DNA of 64,000 bases from Mangrovimicrobium sp033283385 (GCA_033283385.1 JAWMQQ010000001.1:1612001-1676000), one strand, 5' to 3'; counted from the first letter of the stretch, positions 44,855 through 54,192 are shown. Notes: generated by a model from the sequence alone, not told the origin. Numbers and translations: made by a program.

Positions 44855-45835
44855 TTACGGCAGCAGGTGCTGGACCGCGTCGCGCTCCTCGGTGAGTTCC
44901 TGCTCGGTGGCCTTCATCTTGGCCTGGCTGAACTCGCCGACCTCGGCGCCCTGGACGATCTCCCAGTCACCGCCCTTGCAGCGGCAGGGGAAGGAGTAGA
45001 TCAGGCCCTCGGTGATGCCGTAGGAGCCGTCGGAGTAGACGCCCATGGAGACCCAGTCGTCGCCCTCGGTGCCCAGCGCCCAGGAGCGCATGTGGTCGAT
45101 GGCGGCGTTGGCCGCGGAAGCGGCGGAAGAGGCTCCGCGCGCCTTGATGATGGCGGCGCCGCGCTGCTGTACCACGGGGATGAACTCACCCTCGTACCAT
45201 TCCTGGTCAACCAGTTCGACAGCCTTCTGGCCGCTGACTTTCGCGTTGAACAGGTCGGGGTACTGGGTGGCGGAGTGGTTGCCCCAGATGGTCATATTGG
45301 TCACGTCGTTGACGGTCTTGCCGGTTTTGAGGGCGATCTGCGTCTTGGCGCGGTTGTGGTCCAGGCGGGTCATCGCGGTGAAATTGCGCGGATCGATATC
45401 CGGCGCGTTGCGCTGGGCGATCAGTGCGTTGGTGTTGGCGGGGTTGCCCACGACCAGCACCTTGATGTTCTTGCTGGCGTTGTCGTTGATCGCCTTGCCC
45501 TGTACCGAGAAGATCGCGGCGTTGGCTTCCAGCAGGTCCTTGCGCTCCATGCCGGGGCCGCGCGGGCGGGCGCCGACCAGCAGGGCGTAGTCGGTGTCCT
45601 TGAAACCGACTGCCGGGTCGTCGGTGCAGACGATACCGGCCAGCAGCGGGAATGCGCAGTCTTCCAGTTCCATTTTGACGCCGTTGAGGGCGTCCATGGC
45701 GGGAGTGATATCCAGCAGTTGCAGGATCACGGGCTGGTCGTCGCCGAGCATGGCGCCGGAAGCGATGCGGAAGAGCAGGGCGTAGCCAATCTGGCCTGCC
45801 GCGCCGGTGACGGTCACGCGTACGGGTGCTTTCAT
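44855..45835 (-). CDS. mdh: Malate dehydrogenase (NAD-dependent)
   Basis: Malate dehydrogenase interconverts malate and oxaloacetate in the citric acid cycle. The 326-residue protein has the Rossmann motif VTGAAGQIGYALLFRIASG (about 9-27), the mobile loop with GARPRGPGMERKDLL, LDHNRAK and the catalytic histidine in IWGNHSATQ. Length and sequence place it with the cytosolic-type MDH (group 2) found in many proteobacteria rather than the E. coli type. It is monocistronic with its own terminator and is flanked by the repeat-rich gap downstream. Confidence 0.95.
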   Translation of the reverse strand: MKAPVRVTVTGAAGQIGYALLFRIASGAMLGDDQPVILQLLDITPAMDALNGVKMELEDCAFPLLAGIVCTDDPAVGFKDTDYALLVGARPRGPGMERKDLLEANAAIFSVQGKAINDNASKNIKVLVVGNPANTNALIAQRNAPDIDPRNFTAMTRLDHNRAKTQIALKTGKTVNDVTNMTIWGNHSATQYPDLFNAKVSGQKAVELVDQEWYEGEFIPVVQQRGAAIIKARGASSAASAANAAIDHMRSWALGTEGDDWVSMGVYSDGSYGITEGLIYSFPCRCKGGDWEIVQGAEVGEFSQAKMKATEQELTEERDAVQHLLP

Positions 45836-46000
45836 CAGATTCCTCGCAGGTATTTCGAGTGGGGTATATTTCGGGGCCGGTATTGTCGGGGCATTGCCCG
45901 GAAATTACAAGCCGGCGCTCCCCCCGGCTCGACGGTATGCGCGGAGCCGCCTCTGGTATAAAGTGCCTCAGGCTTTTGCCCTGGCCGCGCACCCCGCTGA

Positions 46001-47482
46001 ATGAAACCGCCGATGATCCGACTTGTCCTTGCCGCTTGCGCGCTGCTGTCAGTCCAGCTCGCTGCTTGTACAGCAGAGCCGGACAGCCATCCGAATGTCC
46101 TTTTCATCCTCACCGAGGACCAGGGCGCCCAGATGAGTGCCCTGGGCACGCCGGGGCTGGAAACGCCGAATATGGATCGCATTGCCCGCGAAGGGGTGCT
46201 GTTCCGGCAGGCCTACGTGGCGTATCCGGTCTGCTCCGCATCGAAGGGGGCGCTGTACACGGGCCTGTACCCGCACACCAACGGCCTGCGGCACAACACG
46301 CGCAATTATTTCTGGCCGGCCTCGAAAGTCACCGCGGCGCAGAATGACGACTCCATTGTGCAGCGGATGCGCATCGACGACCGCTATCCCACACTGATCG
46401 AGTTGCTGCATCGGGCGGGGTACTACACGGGCGTGACGTTCAAGCTCCACGTGCAGCCCAATGACAAATTTCCCTACGATGAATTCATCCCGCGGGCGAG
46501 CGGCCCCGCGGCAGCGCAGTTCATTCGCAATGCCACCCGGGCCGGCAAGCCGTGGTTCCTGATGTATAACACCCGCTGGGCCCACCGGCCCTATCGCAAC
46601 AGCGACGAGGTCGGGATCGGCGTGGACCCGGCCGCCGTCGATCCTCCCCATCACCTGCCGGACACCCCCGTGGTCCGCAAGGACTGGGCCGAGTACCTCG
46701 ATGCCGTTCAACTCGCCGACGGGCTGGTCGGCCAGGCCCTGGCAGCGCTGGACGCCTCGGGCCAGGCGGGCCGCACGATTGTCGTATTCATGGGTGACCA
46801 CGGCCCGGCATTCCAGCGGGGCAAGATGGCCGTGACCGATTTCGGCCTGCACGTACCGCTGGCCGTGGCGGGCCCGGGCATACCCGCCGGGCGCACCAGT
46901 GACGAGCTGGTAAGCGAGGTCGACCTCATGCCGACGCTCCTGGACCTGCTCGGGCTGCCTCGCCCCTCGCTGCAGCAGGGTGTTTCAATTTCCCCACTGC
47001 TGCGCGGCGAAACTGCACATTCTGCCCGGAAGCATGCCGTGGGCGAGATCAGTCACGGCGCCCAGAAGCGGGATGACGGCATGCAGGAGCGGTCGATCTA
47101 CGACGGGCGCTACCGCCTTGTATACCGCGAGGGCGTGGACAAGCCCCGGGACATGAACGCGGACCTCTGGCGCTGGCAATGGCGGCCGTCGCCGCGCAAC
47201 CGCACCTATGCCGAGACGATCCGCCGCCGCAACGAATACCCGCAGGCCTATGAGTTGCTGCGCCAGGTGTTTCCGCAAAAACTGAGTGGGAAGCCGCCGC
47301 CCCTGGAACTCTATGACCGCGACAACGATCCCTGGGAACTTGAAAACCTGGCCGGCCGGGCGGAATACGCCCCGGTCGTGGCGAGGCTGCGGGCGGCCCT
47401 GGCGCAATGGGCCACCCGGACCGACGACCGGTATATCGATCGTCAGTCGCTCGCCCGGCCGGCACCTGCGACTCCGGATTGA
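46001..47482 (+). CDS. Sulfatase-family lipoprotein with variant active-site motif
   Basis: The 493-residue protein belongs to the type I sulfatase/alkaline phosphatase fold. PNVLFILTEDQGAQMSALG holds the first metal ligands, FMGDHGP the second, and HAVGEISHGAQKRD lies further on. The N-terminus has a lipobox (LAAC, Cys23), so it is probably a periplasm-facing lipoprotein. The formylglycine segment reads CSASKGALYTG at 78-88: the Cys is present but the usual CxPxR is CxAxK. It may hydrolyse a sulfate ester, or another sulfate or phosphonate-like ester; the substrate is unknown. No sulfatase-maturing enzyme is visible in the window. Confidence 0.87.
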   Translation: MKPPMIRLVLAACALLSVQLAACTAEPDSHPNVLFILTEDQGAQMSALGTPGLETPNMDRIAREGVLFRQAYVAYPVCSASKGALYTGLYPHTNGLRHNTRNYFWPASKVTAAQNDDSIVQRMRIDDRYPTLIELLHRAGYYTGVTFKLHVQPNDKFPYDEFIPRASGPAAAQFIRNATRAGKPWFLMYNTRWAHRPYRNSDEVGIGVDPAAVDPPHHLPDTPVVRKDWAEYLDAVQLADGLVGQALAALDASGQAGRTIVVFMGDHGPAFQRGKMAVTDFGLHVPLAVAGPGIPAGRTSDELVSEVDLMPTLLDLLGLPRPSLQQGVSISPLLRGETAHSARKHAVGEISHGAQKRDDGMQERSIYDGRYRLVYREGVDKPRDMNADLWRWQWRPSPRNRTYAETIRRRNEYPQAYELLRQVFPQKLSGKPPPLELYDRDNDPWELENLAGRAEYAPVVARLRAALAQWATRTDDRYIDRQSLARPAPATPD

Positions 47483-47555
47483 TTCCGGGCCGTCCCGGCA
47501 GCAGTGCCGGGCGGGGGGCATTTTTCCACAGGCCCACAGGCAAGCTGGACTCTAC

Positions 47556-48455
47556 ATGGCTGCGCCAAGTAAAATGCCCGCCAAATCAAGCACTAACGGC
47601 CCCAGAATCGTGCGTGAGCTGTCCCGCAAGGAAAAAACCGAGTTCAACAAGCTGCAGAAACGCCTGCGGCGCAACGCCGGCAACGCCATCGTCGATTACA
47701 ACATGATCGAGGAGGGCGACAAGGTCATGGTGTGCCTGTCCGGCGGCAAGGATTCCTATGCCATGCTGGACATCCTCATGAACCTGCAGCAGAGCGCGCC
47801 GATCGACTTCGAGCTGGTGGCGGTCAACCTCGACCAGAAACAGCCCGGCTTCCCCGAGCACGTGCTGCCCGAATTCCTCGACGGCCTCGGCATCCCGTAC
47901 TACATCCTGGAAAAGGACACCTACAGCGTGGTCAAGGCCGTGGTGCCCGAGGGCAAGACCACCTGCGGCCTGTGCTCGCGACTGCGCCGGGGCACACTGT
48001 ACGGTTTCGCCCAGGACATCGGCGCGACAAAGATTGCGCTGGGACATCACCGGGACGATATCGTCGAAACCCTGTTTCTCAACATGTTCTTCGGCGGCAC
48101 CCTGAAGGCGATGCCGCCCAAGCTGCTGTCCGACGATCGCAAGAACGTGGTGATCCGCCCGCTGGCCTACTGCCGCGAGAAGGACCTGGTGCGCTACGCC
48201 GACTACAAGGCCTTCCCGATCATCCCCTGCAACCTCTGCGGCTCGCAGGAGAACCTGCAGCGGGTACAGGTGAAGAAAATGCTCGCCGACTGGGAGCGCG
48301 AATACCCCGGTCGCACCGAGACCATCTTCCGCAGCATCGCCAATATCGCGCCCTCGCAACTGGCGGACCGCGAACTGTTCGACTTCCACAGCCTGCGGGC
48401 GGAGCAGATCGACACCGACCTGCACATCCCCCTCGTCAACGTGGTGAACCTCTGA
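47556..48455 (+). CDS. ttcA: tRNA 2-thiocytidine(32) synthetase
   Basis: TtcA thiolates C32 of certain tRNAs using a 4Fe-4S cluster. The 299 residues contain the PP-loop SGGKDS (about 62-67), the first CxxC at TTCGLCSRLR (137, 140) and a second pair in IPCNLCGSQE near 225. The start ATG 47556 gives MAAPSKMPAK; the in-frame sequence before it overlaps the end of the sulfatase gene and is spurious. The cytochrome c maturation cluster begins 21 nt after its stop, and the genes may share transcription. Confidence 0.95.
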   Translation: MAAPSKMPAKSSTNGPRIVRELSRKEKTEFNKLQKRLRRNAGNAIVDYNMIEEGDKVMVCLSGGKDSYAMLDILMNLQQSAPIDFELVAVNLDQKQPGFPEHVLPEFLDGLGIPYYILEKDTYSVVKAVVPEGKTTCGLCSRLRRGTLYGFAQDIGATKIALGHHRDDIVETLFLNMFFGGTLKAMPPKLLSDDRKNVVIRPLAYCREKDLVRYADYKAFPIIPCNLCGSQENLQRVQVKKMLADWEREYPGRTETIFRSIANIAPSQLADRELFDFHSLRAEQIDTDLHIPLVNVVNL

Positions 48456-48475
48456 CTGACGGCGCGGCCAGCCCC

Positions 48476-49069
48476 GTGCTGCTGCGCGCGCAACAGCTGT
48501 CCCTCACGCGCGGCGGGCGCGAACTCTTCACCGGGCTCGATTTCGCTATCTGCGGCGGGCAGCTGGTACAGATAGAGGGCGCCAACGGGGCCGGCAAGAC
48601 CAGCCTGCTGCGGATTCTCGCCGGGCTGTCCCGCTACGGTTTCGAGGGCAGCGTGGAGCGGCATGCGCCGCTGCTGTACCTCGGCCACCAGCCGGCGGTA
48701 AAGGCCATGCTCACACCCCGCGAGAATCTCGCCTGGCATGTGTCGGGGGAGGGCGCATACACCGACGCCGCCATCGACGCCGCGCTGGAACGGGTAGGTC
48801 TGTACGGTTACGAGGATGTGCCCAGCCACGCGCTCTCCGCGGGGCAGCACCGACGGGTGAGCCTGGCGCGGCTGTACCTGTCGAAAAGCCCGCTGTGGTT
48901 GCTGGACGAGCCGTTCACCGCGATCGACGCCGACGGCGTGGCGGCACTGGAGGAGCGCAAGGCGGCCCACGTCGCCGCCGGTGGCGCGGTCGTCTTCACC
49001 TCGCACCAGCCCTTGCGCGGTCCCTATGCTGTGCAGAAACTCTGCCTGCGACGGGGATTGCTGCTGTGA
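48476..49069 (+). CDS. ccmA: Heme exporter ATP-binding protein CcmA
   Basis: CcmA is the ATPase of the CcmABCD complex that releases holo-CcmE during cytochrome c maturation. The 197-residue form starts with GTG 48476 and opens with LLRAQQLSLTRGGRELFTGL, the usual CcmA opening. Walker A is GANGAGKTS, the signature is LSAGQHRRVSLARL and Walker B is LWLLDEPFTAID. Longer in-frame sequence lies inside ttcA and is not coding. Its TGA overlaps the GTG of ccmB. Confidence 0.94.
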   Translation: MLLRAQQLSLTRGGRELFTGLDFAICGGQLVQIEGANGAGKTSLLRILAGLSRYGFEGSVERHAPLLYLGHQPAVKAMLTPRENLAWHVSGEGAYTDAAIDAALERVGLYGYEDVPSHALSAGQHRRVSLARLYLSKSPLWLLDEPFTAIDADGVAALEERKAAHVAAGGAVVFTSHQPLRGPYAVQKLCLRRGLLL

Positions 49070-49752
49070 GCGCGCCGTCCACCGGGGCCTTCTGTTTCCG
49101 CCTGCTGCGCCGGCAACTGGTGCTGGCGGTGCGCCGTCCCATCGAGATCGCGAACCCCCTGCTGTTTTTCGCCATGGTGGTGGCGCTGTTCCCGCTGGGG
49201 CTGGGGCCGGACCCGAAACACCTCGCCAGCTTCGCGGCGGGCATCCTGTGGATCATCGCGCTGCTTTCCAACCTGCTGACCTCCGACTCGGTGTTCCGCA
49301 GCGACTACGACGACGGCAGCCTGGAGCAACTGCTACTCTCGCCGCAACCCCTGTATTTCTCGGTACTGGCGTATATCGGCGCCCACTGGCTGCTCACCGG
49401 CGCGCTGCTGGCGCTGGTCTCCCCGCTGTTCGCGCTGATGCTGAACCTGCCGTCACAGGCGCTGCCCACGCTGTTTTTGAGCCTGCTGCTGGGCAGCGGG
49501 GTGATGAGCCTGGTCGGCGGCATCGGCGCGGCGCTGACGGTGGGGCTCAAGCGGGGCGGCATGCTGATCTCGCTGCTGATACTGCCGTTGTACATGCCGG
49601 TGCTGATCTTCGGCAGCGCCGCGGTGCGCGCGGCGGTGGACGGCGTCCCGGTCGCCGCGCACCTGGCGGTGCTGGGGGCCATGCTCAGCCTGGCCATCGC
49701 GCTGGCGCCGCTGGCGATGGCGGCAGGATTGCGAATCAGCGTCGATGCCTGA
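49066..49752 (+). CDS. ccmB: Heme exporter membrane protein CcmB
   Basis: CcmB is the six-helix membrane partner of CcmA. The 228 residues start at GTG 49066, which overlaps the ccmA stop (GTGA). Family blocks include ANPLLFFAMVVALFPLGLGP, LLSNLLTSDSVFRSDYDDGSLEQL and LPLYMPVLIFGSAAV. The gene is followed by a 66-nt gap, the longest in the cluster, which holds a promoter-like sequence before ccmC. Confidence 0.94.
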   Translation: MSAPSTGAFCFRLLRRQLVLAVRRPIEIANPLLFFAMVVALFPLGLGPDPKHLASFAAGILWIIALLSNLLTSDSVFRSDYDDGSLEQLLLSPQPLYFSVLAYIGAHWLLTGALLALVSPLFALMLNLPSQALPTLFLSLLLGSGVMSLVGGIGAALTVGLKRGGMLISLLILPLYMPVLIFGSAAVRAAVDGVPVAAHLAVLGAMLSLAIALAPLAMAAGLRISVDA

Positions 49753-49780
49753 GTCCGCCCCCAATCGTGACAGGAATCAG

Positions 49781-49808
49781 TTGTCGGCCCCCCGGCCGCC
49801 TGTATAAT
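49781..49808 (+). promoter_or_regulatory. Internal promoter candidate before ccmC
   Basis: TTGTCG at 49781, a 16-nt spacer and a perfect TATAAT at 49803 form a sigma-70 promoter pattern. The predicted transcription start would be within about 5 nt of the ccmC ATG at 49819, so any message would be nearly leaderless. Confidence 0.5.
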
Positions 49809-49818
49809 CACCCGCGCT

Positions 49819-50562
49819 ATGTGGACCTTCTTCCATAAACTCGGCTCCCCGCCCTGGCTGTATTCCATCTCCGGCAGCATCCTGCGCTACCTGATGCCGG
49901 CCACCCTGCTGGCGCTGGTGGTGGGTGCGACCTGGGGGGTGCTGTTCACGCCGCCGGATTTCCGCCAGGGCGACAGCTACCGCATCATCTATATCCACGT
50001 GCCCGCCGCCGCAGTAGCCCTGGCCGGCTACTACGTGATGGCCATCGCCGGCGCCATCAGCCTGATCTGGAAGATGAAAATGGCGGATATCGCCATGAAG
50101 TGCTGCGCGCCCGTGGGCGCCGCGCTGACCTTCATCGCCCTGGTCACCGGTTCCATCTGGGGCAAGCCGACCTGGGGCACCTGGTGGGTGTGGGACGCGC
50201 GCATCACCTCCATGCTGATCCTGCTGTTCCTCTACCTCGGCGTGATCGCGCTCTACGAGGCCTACGACAACAAGGAAGCCGCCGGCAAGGCCTGCGCGGT
50301 GCTCAGCCTGGTGGGCACGGTCAATATCCCCATCATCTACAAATCCGTGGACTGGTGGTACAGTCTGCACCAAGGCGCGTCGATCAAATTTACCGGCAAA
50401 TCCAGCATCGATCCGAGTATGCTGTACCCCCTGCTGCTGATGATCGCCGCGTTCTACGCGCTGTTTGCCTGCGCGCTGCTGCTGCAGATGCGGGCGGAGA
50501 TCCTGCAGCGCGAACGGCGCACCGGCTGGGTGCGCAAACTGGTGGAGGGCGGTAGCCCCTGA
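49819..50562 (+). CDS. ccmC: Heme exporter protein CcmC
   Basis: CcmC loads heme onto CcmE. The 247-residue, six-helix protein contains the tryptophan-rich heme-handling motif WGTWWVWDAR (about 118-127) in a periplasmic loop and flanking histidines (YIHVPAAAVALAG and SLHQGASIKF). There is no good ribosome site ahead of ATG 49819. Its TGA overlaps the ATG of ccmD. Confidence 0.96.
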   Translation: MWTFFHKLGSPPWLYSISGSILRYLMPATLLALVVGATWGVLFTPPDFRQGDSYRIIYIHVPAAAVALAGYYVMAIAGAISLIWKMKMADIAMKCCAPVGAALTFIALVTGSIWGKPTWGTWWVWDARITSMLILLFLYLGVIALYEAYDNKEAAGKACAVLSLVGTVNIPIIYKSVDWWYSLHQGASIKFTGKSSIDPSMLYPLLLMIAAFYALFACALLLQMRAEILQRERRTGWVRKLVEGGSP

Positions 50563-50756
50563 TGTATTTCCACGACCTCGATAGCCTGCTACACATGGAC
50601 GGCCACGGCGCCTTCGTCTGGGCCGCCTACGCCATCACCGCGGTGGTACTCGCCCTGATGCTGGTCGCGCCTGTACGGCGACGCCGCCAGTTGTTGCGGG
50701 AACTCGGCGGCGAAGCACGCCGGCAGCGCGCCGCAGGCGCCGGGAGTGAAGCCTGA
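50562..50756 (+). CDS. ccmD: Heme exporter protein CcmD
   Basis: CcmD is a small single-helix protein that links CcmE to the CcmABC complex. The 64 residues include a family-type beginning (FHDLDSLLHMDGHGAFVW), one membrane helix (AAYAITAVVLALMLVAP) and a basic tail (VRRRRQLLREL). It overlaps the neighbouring genes on both sides by 1 nt (TGATG-type junctions). Confidence 0.92.
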   Translation: MYFHDLDSLLHMDGHGAFVWAAYAITAVVLALMLVAPVRRRRQLLRELGGEARRQRAAGAGSEA

Positions 50757-51214
50757 TGCACCCGCTCCGCAAGCAGCGACTTTACCTGGTACTGTTCCTG
50801 GTGCTGTTTTCCAGCATCGCCATCGGGCTGGTCGCCTACGCCCTGCGCGGCAATATCAACCTGTTCTACCCGCCGGCGGAAGTCGCTGCCGGCAAGGCGC
50901 CACTGGGCCAGCCGATCCGCGTCGGCGGCATGGTGGTGGACGGCAGCGTGCAGCGCAGCGACGACAGCCTCGAAGTGCGCTTCGAACTGACCGACTACGC
51001 CGCCACGGTGCCGGTGGTCTACACGGGTATCCTGCCGGACCTGTTCGGCGAGGGACAGGGGGCGGTCGCCTCCGGTCGCCTGCGCCCCGACGGCGTGCTG
51101 GAGGCCTCCGAGGTGCTGGCCAAGCACGATGAGAAATACATGCCGCCGGAAGTGGCCGAGGCGCTCAAGCGCTCGGGCGCACAGCCGCCGCAGCCTGAAG
51201 GGGGCGCGCAATGA
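50756..51214 (+). CDS. ccmE: Heme chaperone CcmE
   Basis: CcmE binds heme covalently through a histidine and hands it to the CcmFH ligase. The 152-residue protein has an N-terminal membrane anchor (LYLVLFLVLFSSIAIGLVAYAL), a beta-barrel and the heme-binding motif LAKHDEKYMPPE with His124 and Tyr128. Its stop overlaps the ccmF start by 4 nt. Confidence 0.96.
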   Translation: MHPLRKQRLYLVLFLVLFSSIAIGLVAYALRGNINLFYPPAEVAAGKAPLGQPIRVGGMVVDGSVQRSDDSLEVRFELTDYAATVPVVYTGILPDLFGEGQGAVASGRLRPDGVLEASEVLAKHDEKYMPPEVAEALKRSGAQPPQPEGGAQ

Positions 51215-53199
51215 TTCCCGAGGTCGGCCACTTCTCCCTGATCCTCGCGCTGGGACTGGCGCTGTGCCTGATGCTGGTGCCCGCCTGGGGCGCCTGGCGG
51301 CGCAACGTCGGCGCCATGGCGCTGGCGCCGGGACTGGCCATCGGCCTGATGGTGTTTGTCGCAATCAGCTTCGCCTGCCTTGCCGCGGCCTTCCTGCAGG
51401 ACGATTTTTCCGTGGCGCTGGTAGCCAACCACAGCAACTCGCTGCTGCCGTCGATCTACAAGTTCTGCGCGGTGTGGGGCAACCACGAGGGATCGCTGCT
51501 GCTCTGGGTACTGATCCTCAGCCTCTGGACCGCCGCGGTCGCGGTCTTCAGCAGCCAGCTGCCGATGATCGTCCTGGCCCGCGTGCTCGCGGTGATGGGC
51601 GCCATCGCCGTCGGCTTCCTGGCGTTTTCCCTGTTCACCTCGAATCCCTTCGCGCGCCTGCTGCCGGGCATTCCCGCCGACGGCAGCGACCTCAACCCGC
51701 TGCTGCAGGACCCGGGCCTGGTGATCCACCCGCCGCTGCTGTACACCGGCTATGTCGGCTTCTCGGTGGCCTTCGCCTTCGCCATCGCCGCGCTGCTGGG
51801 CGGGCGCCTGGACGCCGCCTGGGCGCGCTGGTCGCGGCCCTGGACCAATGTCGCCTGGGCCTTCCTCAGCCTGGGCATCATGCTCGGCAGCTGGTGGGCC
51901 TACTACGAACTGGGCTGGGGCGGCTGGTGGTTCTGGGACCCGGTCGAAAACGCGTCCTTCATGCCCTGGCTGGCGGGCACCGCGCTGGTGCACTCGCTGG
52001 CGGCGACGGAAAAGCGCGGCCTGTTCAAGAGCTGGACCGTGCTGCTGGCGATATTCGCCTTCTCCCTGAGCCTGCTCGGGACCTTCATGGTGCGCTCCGG
52101 GGTGCTGACCTCGGTGCACGCCTTTGCGACGGACCCGGCCCGCGGCATGTTCATTCTCGCCTTCCTGGCACTGGTGATCGGCAGTTCACTGACACTCTAC
52201 GCCCTGCGCGCACCGGCGGTGAGCAGCCGGGTGGTGTTCGAGTGGGTATCGCGGGAATCGCTGCTGCTGGTAAACAACATCGTCTTCCTGGTCGCCACCC
52301 TCACTGTATTGTTCGGCACCCTGTTCCCGCTGATCATGGACGCGCTGGGGGAGGGCAAGTACTCGGTGGGGCCGCCGTATTTCAACGCCGTGTTCGTGCC
52401 GCTGATGGCGCTGCTGGTGCCGTTCATGGGGCTGGGCCCGGTCTCGCGCTGGAAGCGCGACTACCTCCCGCGCTGGCAAAAGGAACTGTTGCTGCCGGCG
52501 GCGGTGGCGGTCGGCTGCGCCGTGACCCTGCCGCTGCTGGGCGCCGAATTCAATATCTGGGTGTCGCTGGCGGTGCTGCTGAGTGCCTGGCTATTCATGG
52601 GCCTGGCGCGCGACCTCGTGCAGCGCGTGCGGCAGGTAGACCGCGTCGGGCGGGGCCTGCGACGCCTCGCCCCCAGCTACTGGGGCATGCTGCTGGCCCA
52701 CCTGGGTTTCGCCGCCAGCCTGCTGGGAATCGTCGTCACCAGCCAGTTCTCCATCGAGCACGATTTGAAGATGAGCCCGGGGCAGAGCGAAACCCTGGCC
52801 GGCTACGAATTCCGTTTTGTCGAGCTCAAGGACGTCCGCGGCCCCAACTACCTCGCCAGCGAGGCGCACTTCACGGTGACCCGCGAAGGCAGGCAGGTGG
52901 CCGACCTGCGGCCGCAAAAACGCCGTTATCTGGCCGGCGGTTCGGTGATGACCGAGGCCGCCATCGACCCGGGCCTGTTCCGCGACCTCTATGTCGCGAT
53001 GGGCGAACCGGTGGGCGACTCGGGGGCATGGGCCATCCGCCTGCACTACAAGCCCATGGTTCGCTGGATGTGGCTGGGCGCGATTCTCATGGCGCTGGGC
53101 GGCTTCACCACGGTGGCGGACAAGCGCTACCGCGCCCAGCGGGCGGCCCGCGCAGCCGTCGGCGCAAAAGAAGGAGTGGCGCATGCCGGCGCGGCTTAA
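51211..53199 (+). CDS. ccmF: Cytochrome c heme lyase subunit CcmF
   Basis: CcmF is the large membrane subunit of the heme ligase. The 662 residues include the WWD region GGWWFWDPVENASFMPWL (about 234) and conserved periplasmic histidines (GNHEGSLLLWV and HPPLLYTGYVG). About 15 membrane helices are evident. Its 3' end overlaps ccmG by 17 nt. Confidence 0.96.
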   Translation: MIPEVGHFSLILALGLALCLMLVPAWGAWRRNVGAMALAPGLAIGLMVFVAISFACLAAAFLQDDFSVALVANHSNSLLPSIYKFCAVWGNHEGSLLLWVLILSLWTAAVAVFSSQLPMIVLARVLAVMGAIAVGFLAFSLFTSNPFARLLPGIPADGSDLNPLLQDPGLVIHPPLLYTGYVGFSVAFAFAIAALLGGRLDAAWARWSRPWTNVAWAFLSLGIMLGSWWAYYELGWGGWWFWDPVENASFMPWLAGTALVHSLAATEKRGLFKSWTVLLAIFAFSLSLLGTFMVRSGVLTSVHAFATDPARGMFILAFLALVIGSSLTLYALRAPAVSSRVVFEWVSRESLLLVNNIVFLVATLTVLFGTLFPLIMDALGEGKYSVGPPYFNAVFVPLMALLVPFMGLGPVSRWKRDYLPRWQKELLLPAAVAVGCAVTLPLLGAEFNIWVSLAVLLSAWLFMGLARDLVQRVRQVDRVGRGLRRLAPSYWGMLLAHLGFAASLLGIVVTSQFSIEHDLKMSPGQSETLAGYEFRFVELKDVRGPNYLASEAHFTVTREGRQVADLRPQKRRYLAGGSVMTEAAIDPGLFRDLYVAMGEPVGDSGAWAIRLHYKPMVRWMWLGAILMALGGFTTVADKRYRAQRAARAAVGAKEGVAHAGAA

Positions 53200-53722
53200 G
53201 CTGTTTCTGCCCCTGATCATCTTCGCGGTGCTGGCGGTATTCCTGGTCAAGGGGCTGTACCTCGACCCGCAGGAGCTGCCCTCGGCGCTGATCGACCGGC
53301 CGCTTCCCGCATTTACACTGCCGGCGCTGGACAGCGACCGCACCCTGGACAAGGCGGCGGTCACCGGCAAGGTGGCGCTGTTTAACGTCTGGGCGACCTG
53401 GTGCATCACCTGCCGCTACGAGCACCCCTTCCTCACCCAGCTCTCCCAGCGCGGGGTGCTCATATACGGCATCAATTACAAGGACGACGACGCGGCCGCC
53501 GACAAGTGGCTGCAGGACCTCGGCAATCCCTACAAGGCGGTCATCGCCGACCGGGACGGCAGCCTGGGCCTGGACCTGGGTGTTTACGGCGCGCCGGAGA
53601 CCTACCTGGTCGACGCCGACGGCGTGGTGCGTTACCGGCAGGTCGGCGTGGTCGACGAAAAAGTCTGGGACGATGTGCTCGGGCCGCTGTACCACCAGCT
53701 TGGCGGGGAGGGCGGACAATGA
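53183..53722 (+). CDS. ccmG: Thiol:disulfide interchange protein CcmG/DsbE
   Basis: CcmG is a membrane-anchored periplasmic thioredoxin that keeps apocytochrome c cysteines reduced. The 179 residues begin with an anchor helix (LKLFLPLIIFAVLAVFLV). The active site is WATWCITCRYEHP (Cys74, Cys77), and the family GVYGAPETYLVD motif follows. The start ATG 53183 sits inside the end of ccmF. Its stop overlaps ccmH (ATGA). Confidence 0.95.
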   Translation: MPARLKLFLPLIIFAVLAVFLVKGLYLDPQELPSALIDRPLPAFTLPALDSDRTLDKAAVTGKVALFNVWATWCITCRYEHPFLTQLSQRGVLIYGINYKDDDAAADKWLQDLGNPYKAVIADRDGSLGLDLGVYGAPETYLVDADGVVRYRQVGVVDEKVWDDVLGPLYHQLGGEGGQ

Positions 53723-54192
53723 ACCTGCCGCGCCTGCTGCTCCTGTGCTGCATTCTCTTCACCGCACCCGTCTACGCAGTCGTCGAGACCTACGACTTCA
53801 GCGACCCGGCACTGGAACAGCGCTACCTGGACCTGAGCCAGGAGTTGCGCTGCCCGAAGTGCCAGAACCAGACCATCGCCGACTCCAACGCGCCGATCGC
53901 CGCGGACCTGCGCAAGCAGCTCTACCTGCAGCTGGAGGCCGGGGCCAGCGACGACGAGATCCGCCAGTACATGGTGGACCGCTACGGCGAATTCGTGCGC
54001 TACCGGCCCCGCTTTGGCGGCATGACCACCATGCTCTGGCTCGCGCCCGGCGTGCTGCTGGTGATGGCGGCGCTGGTGGCCTGGCTGAGCCTGCGCCGCC
54101 GCCCCGGGGCCGCCGCGCGCGACACCGGATTGAGTGACGAGGAGCGGCAGCGCCTGAAGGCATTGCTCGGGGACGGAGACCGCAAAGAGTGA
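53719..54192 (+). CDS. ccmH: Cytochrome c maturation protein CcmH
   Basis: CcmH delivers apocytochrome c to the ligase. The 157-residue protein has a signal peptide (LLLLCCILFTAPVYA), the redox motif LRCPKCQNQTI (Cys45, Cys48) and a C-terminal membrane anchor (MLWLAPGVLLVMAALVAWLSL). This is the short type, with the TPR part encoded separately by ccmI, as in Pseudomonas. Confidence 0.94.
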   Translation: MNLPRLLLLCCILFTAPVYAVVETYDFSDPALEQRYLDLSQELRCPKCQNQTIADSNAPIAADLRKQLYLQLEAGASDDEIRQYMVDRYGEFVRYRPRFGGMTTMLWLAPGVLLVMAALVAWLSLRRRPGAAARDTGLSDEERQRLKALLGDGDRKE

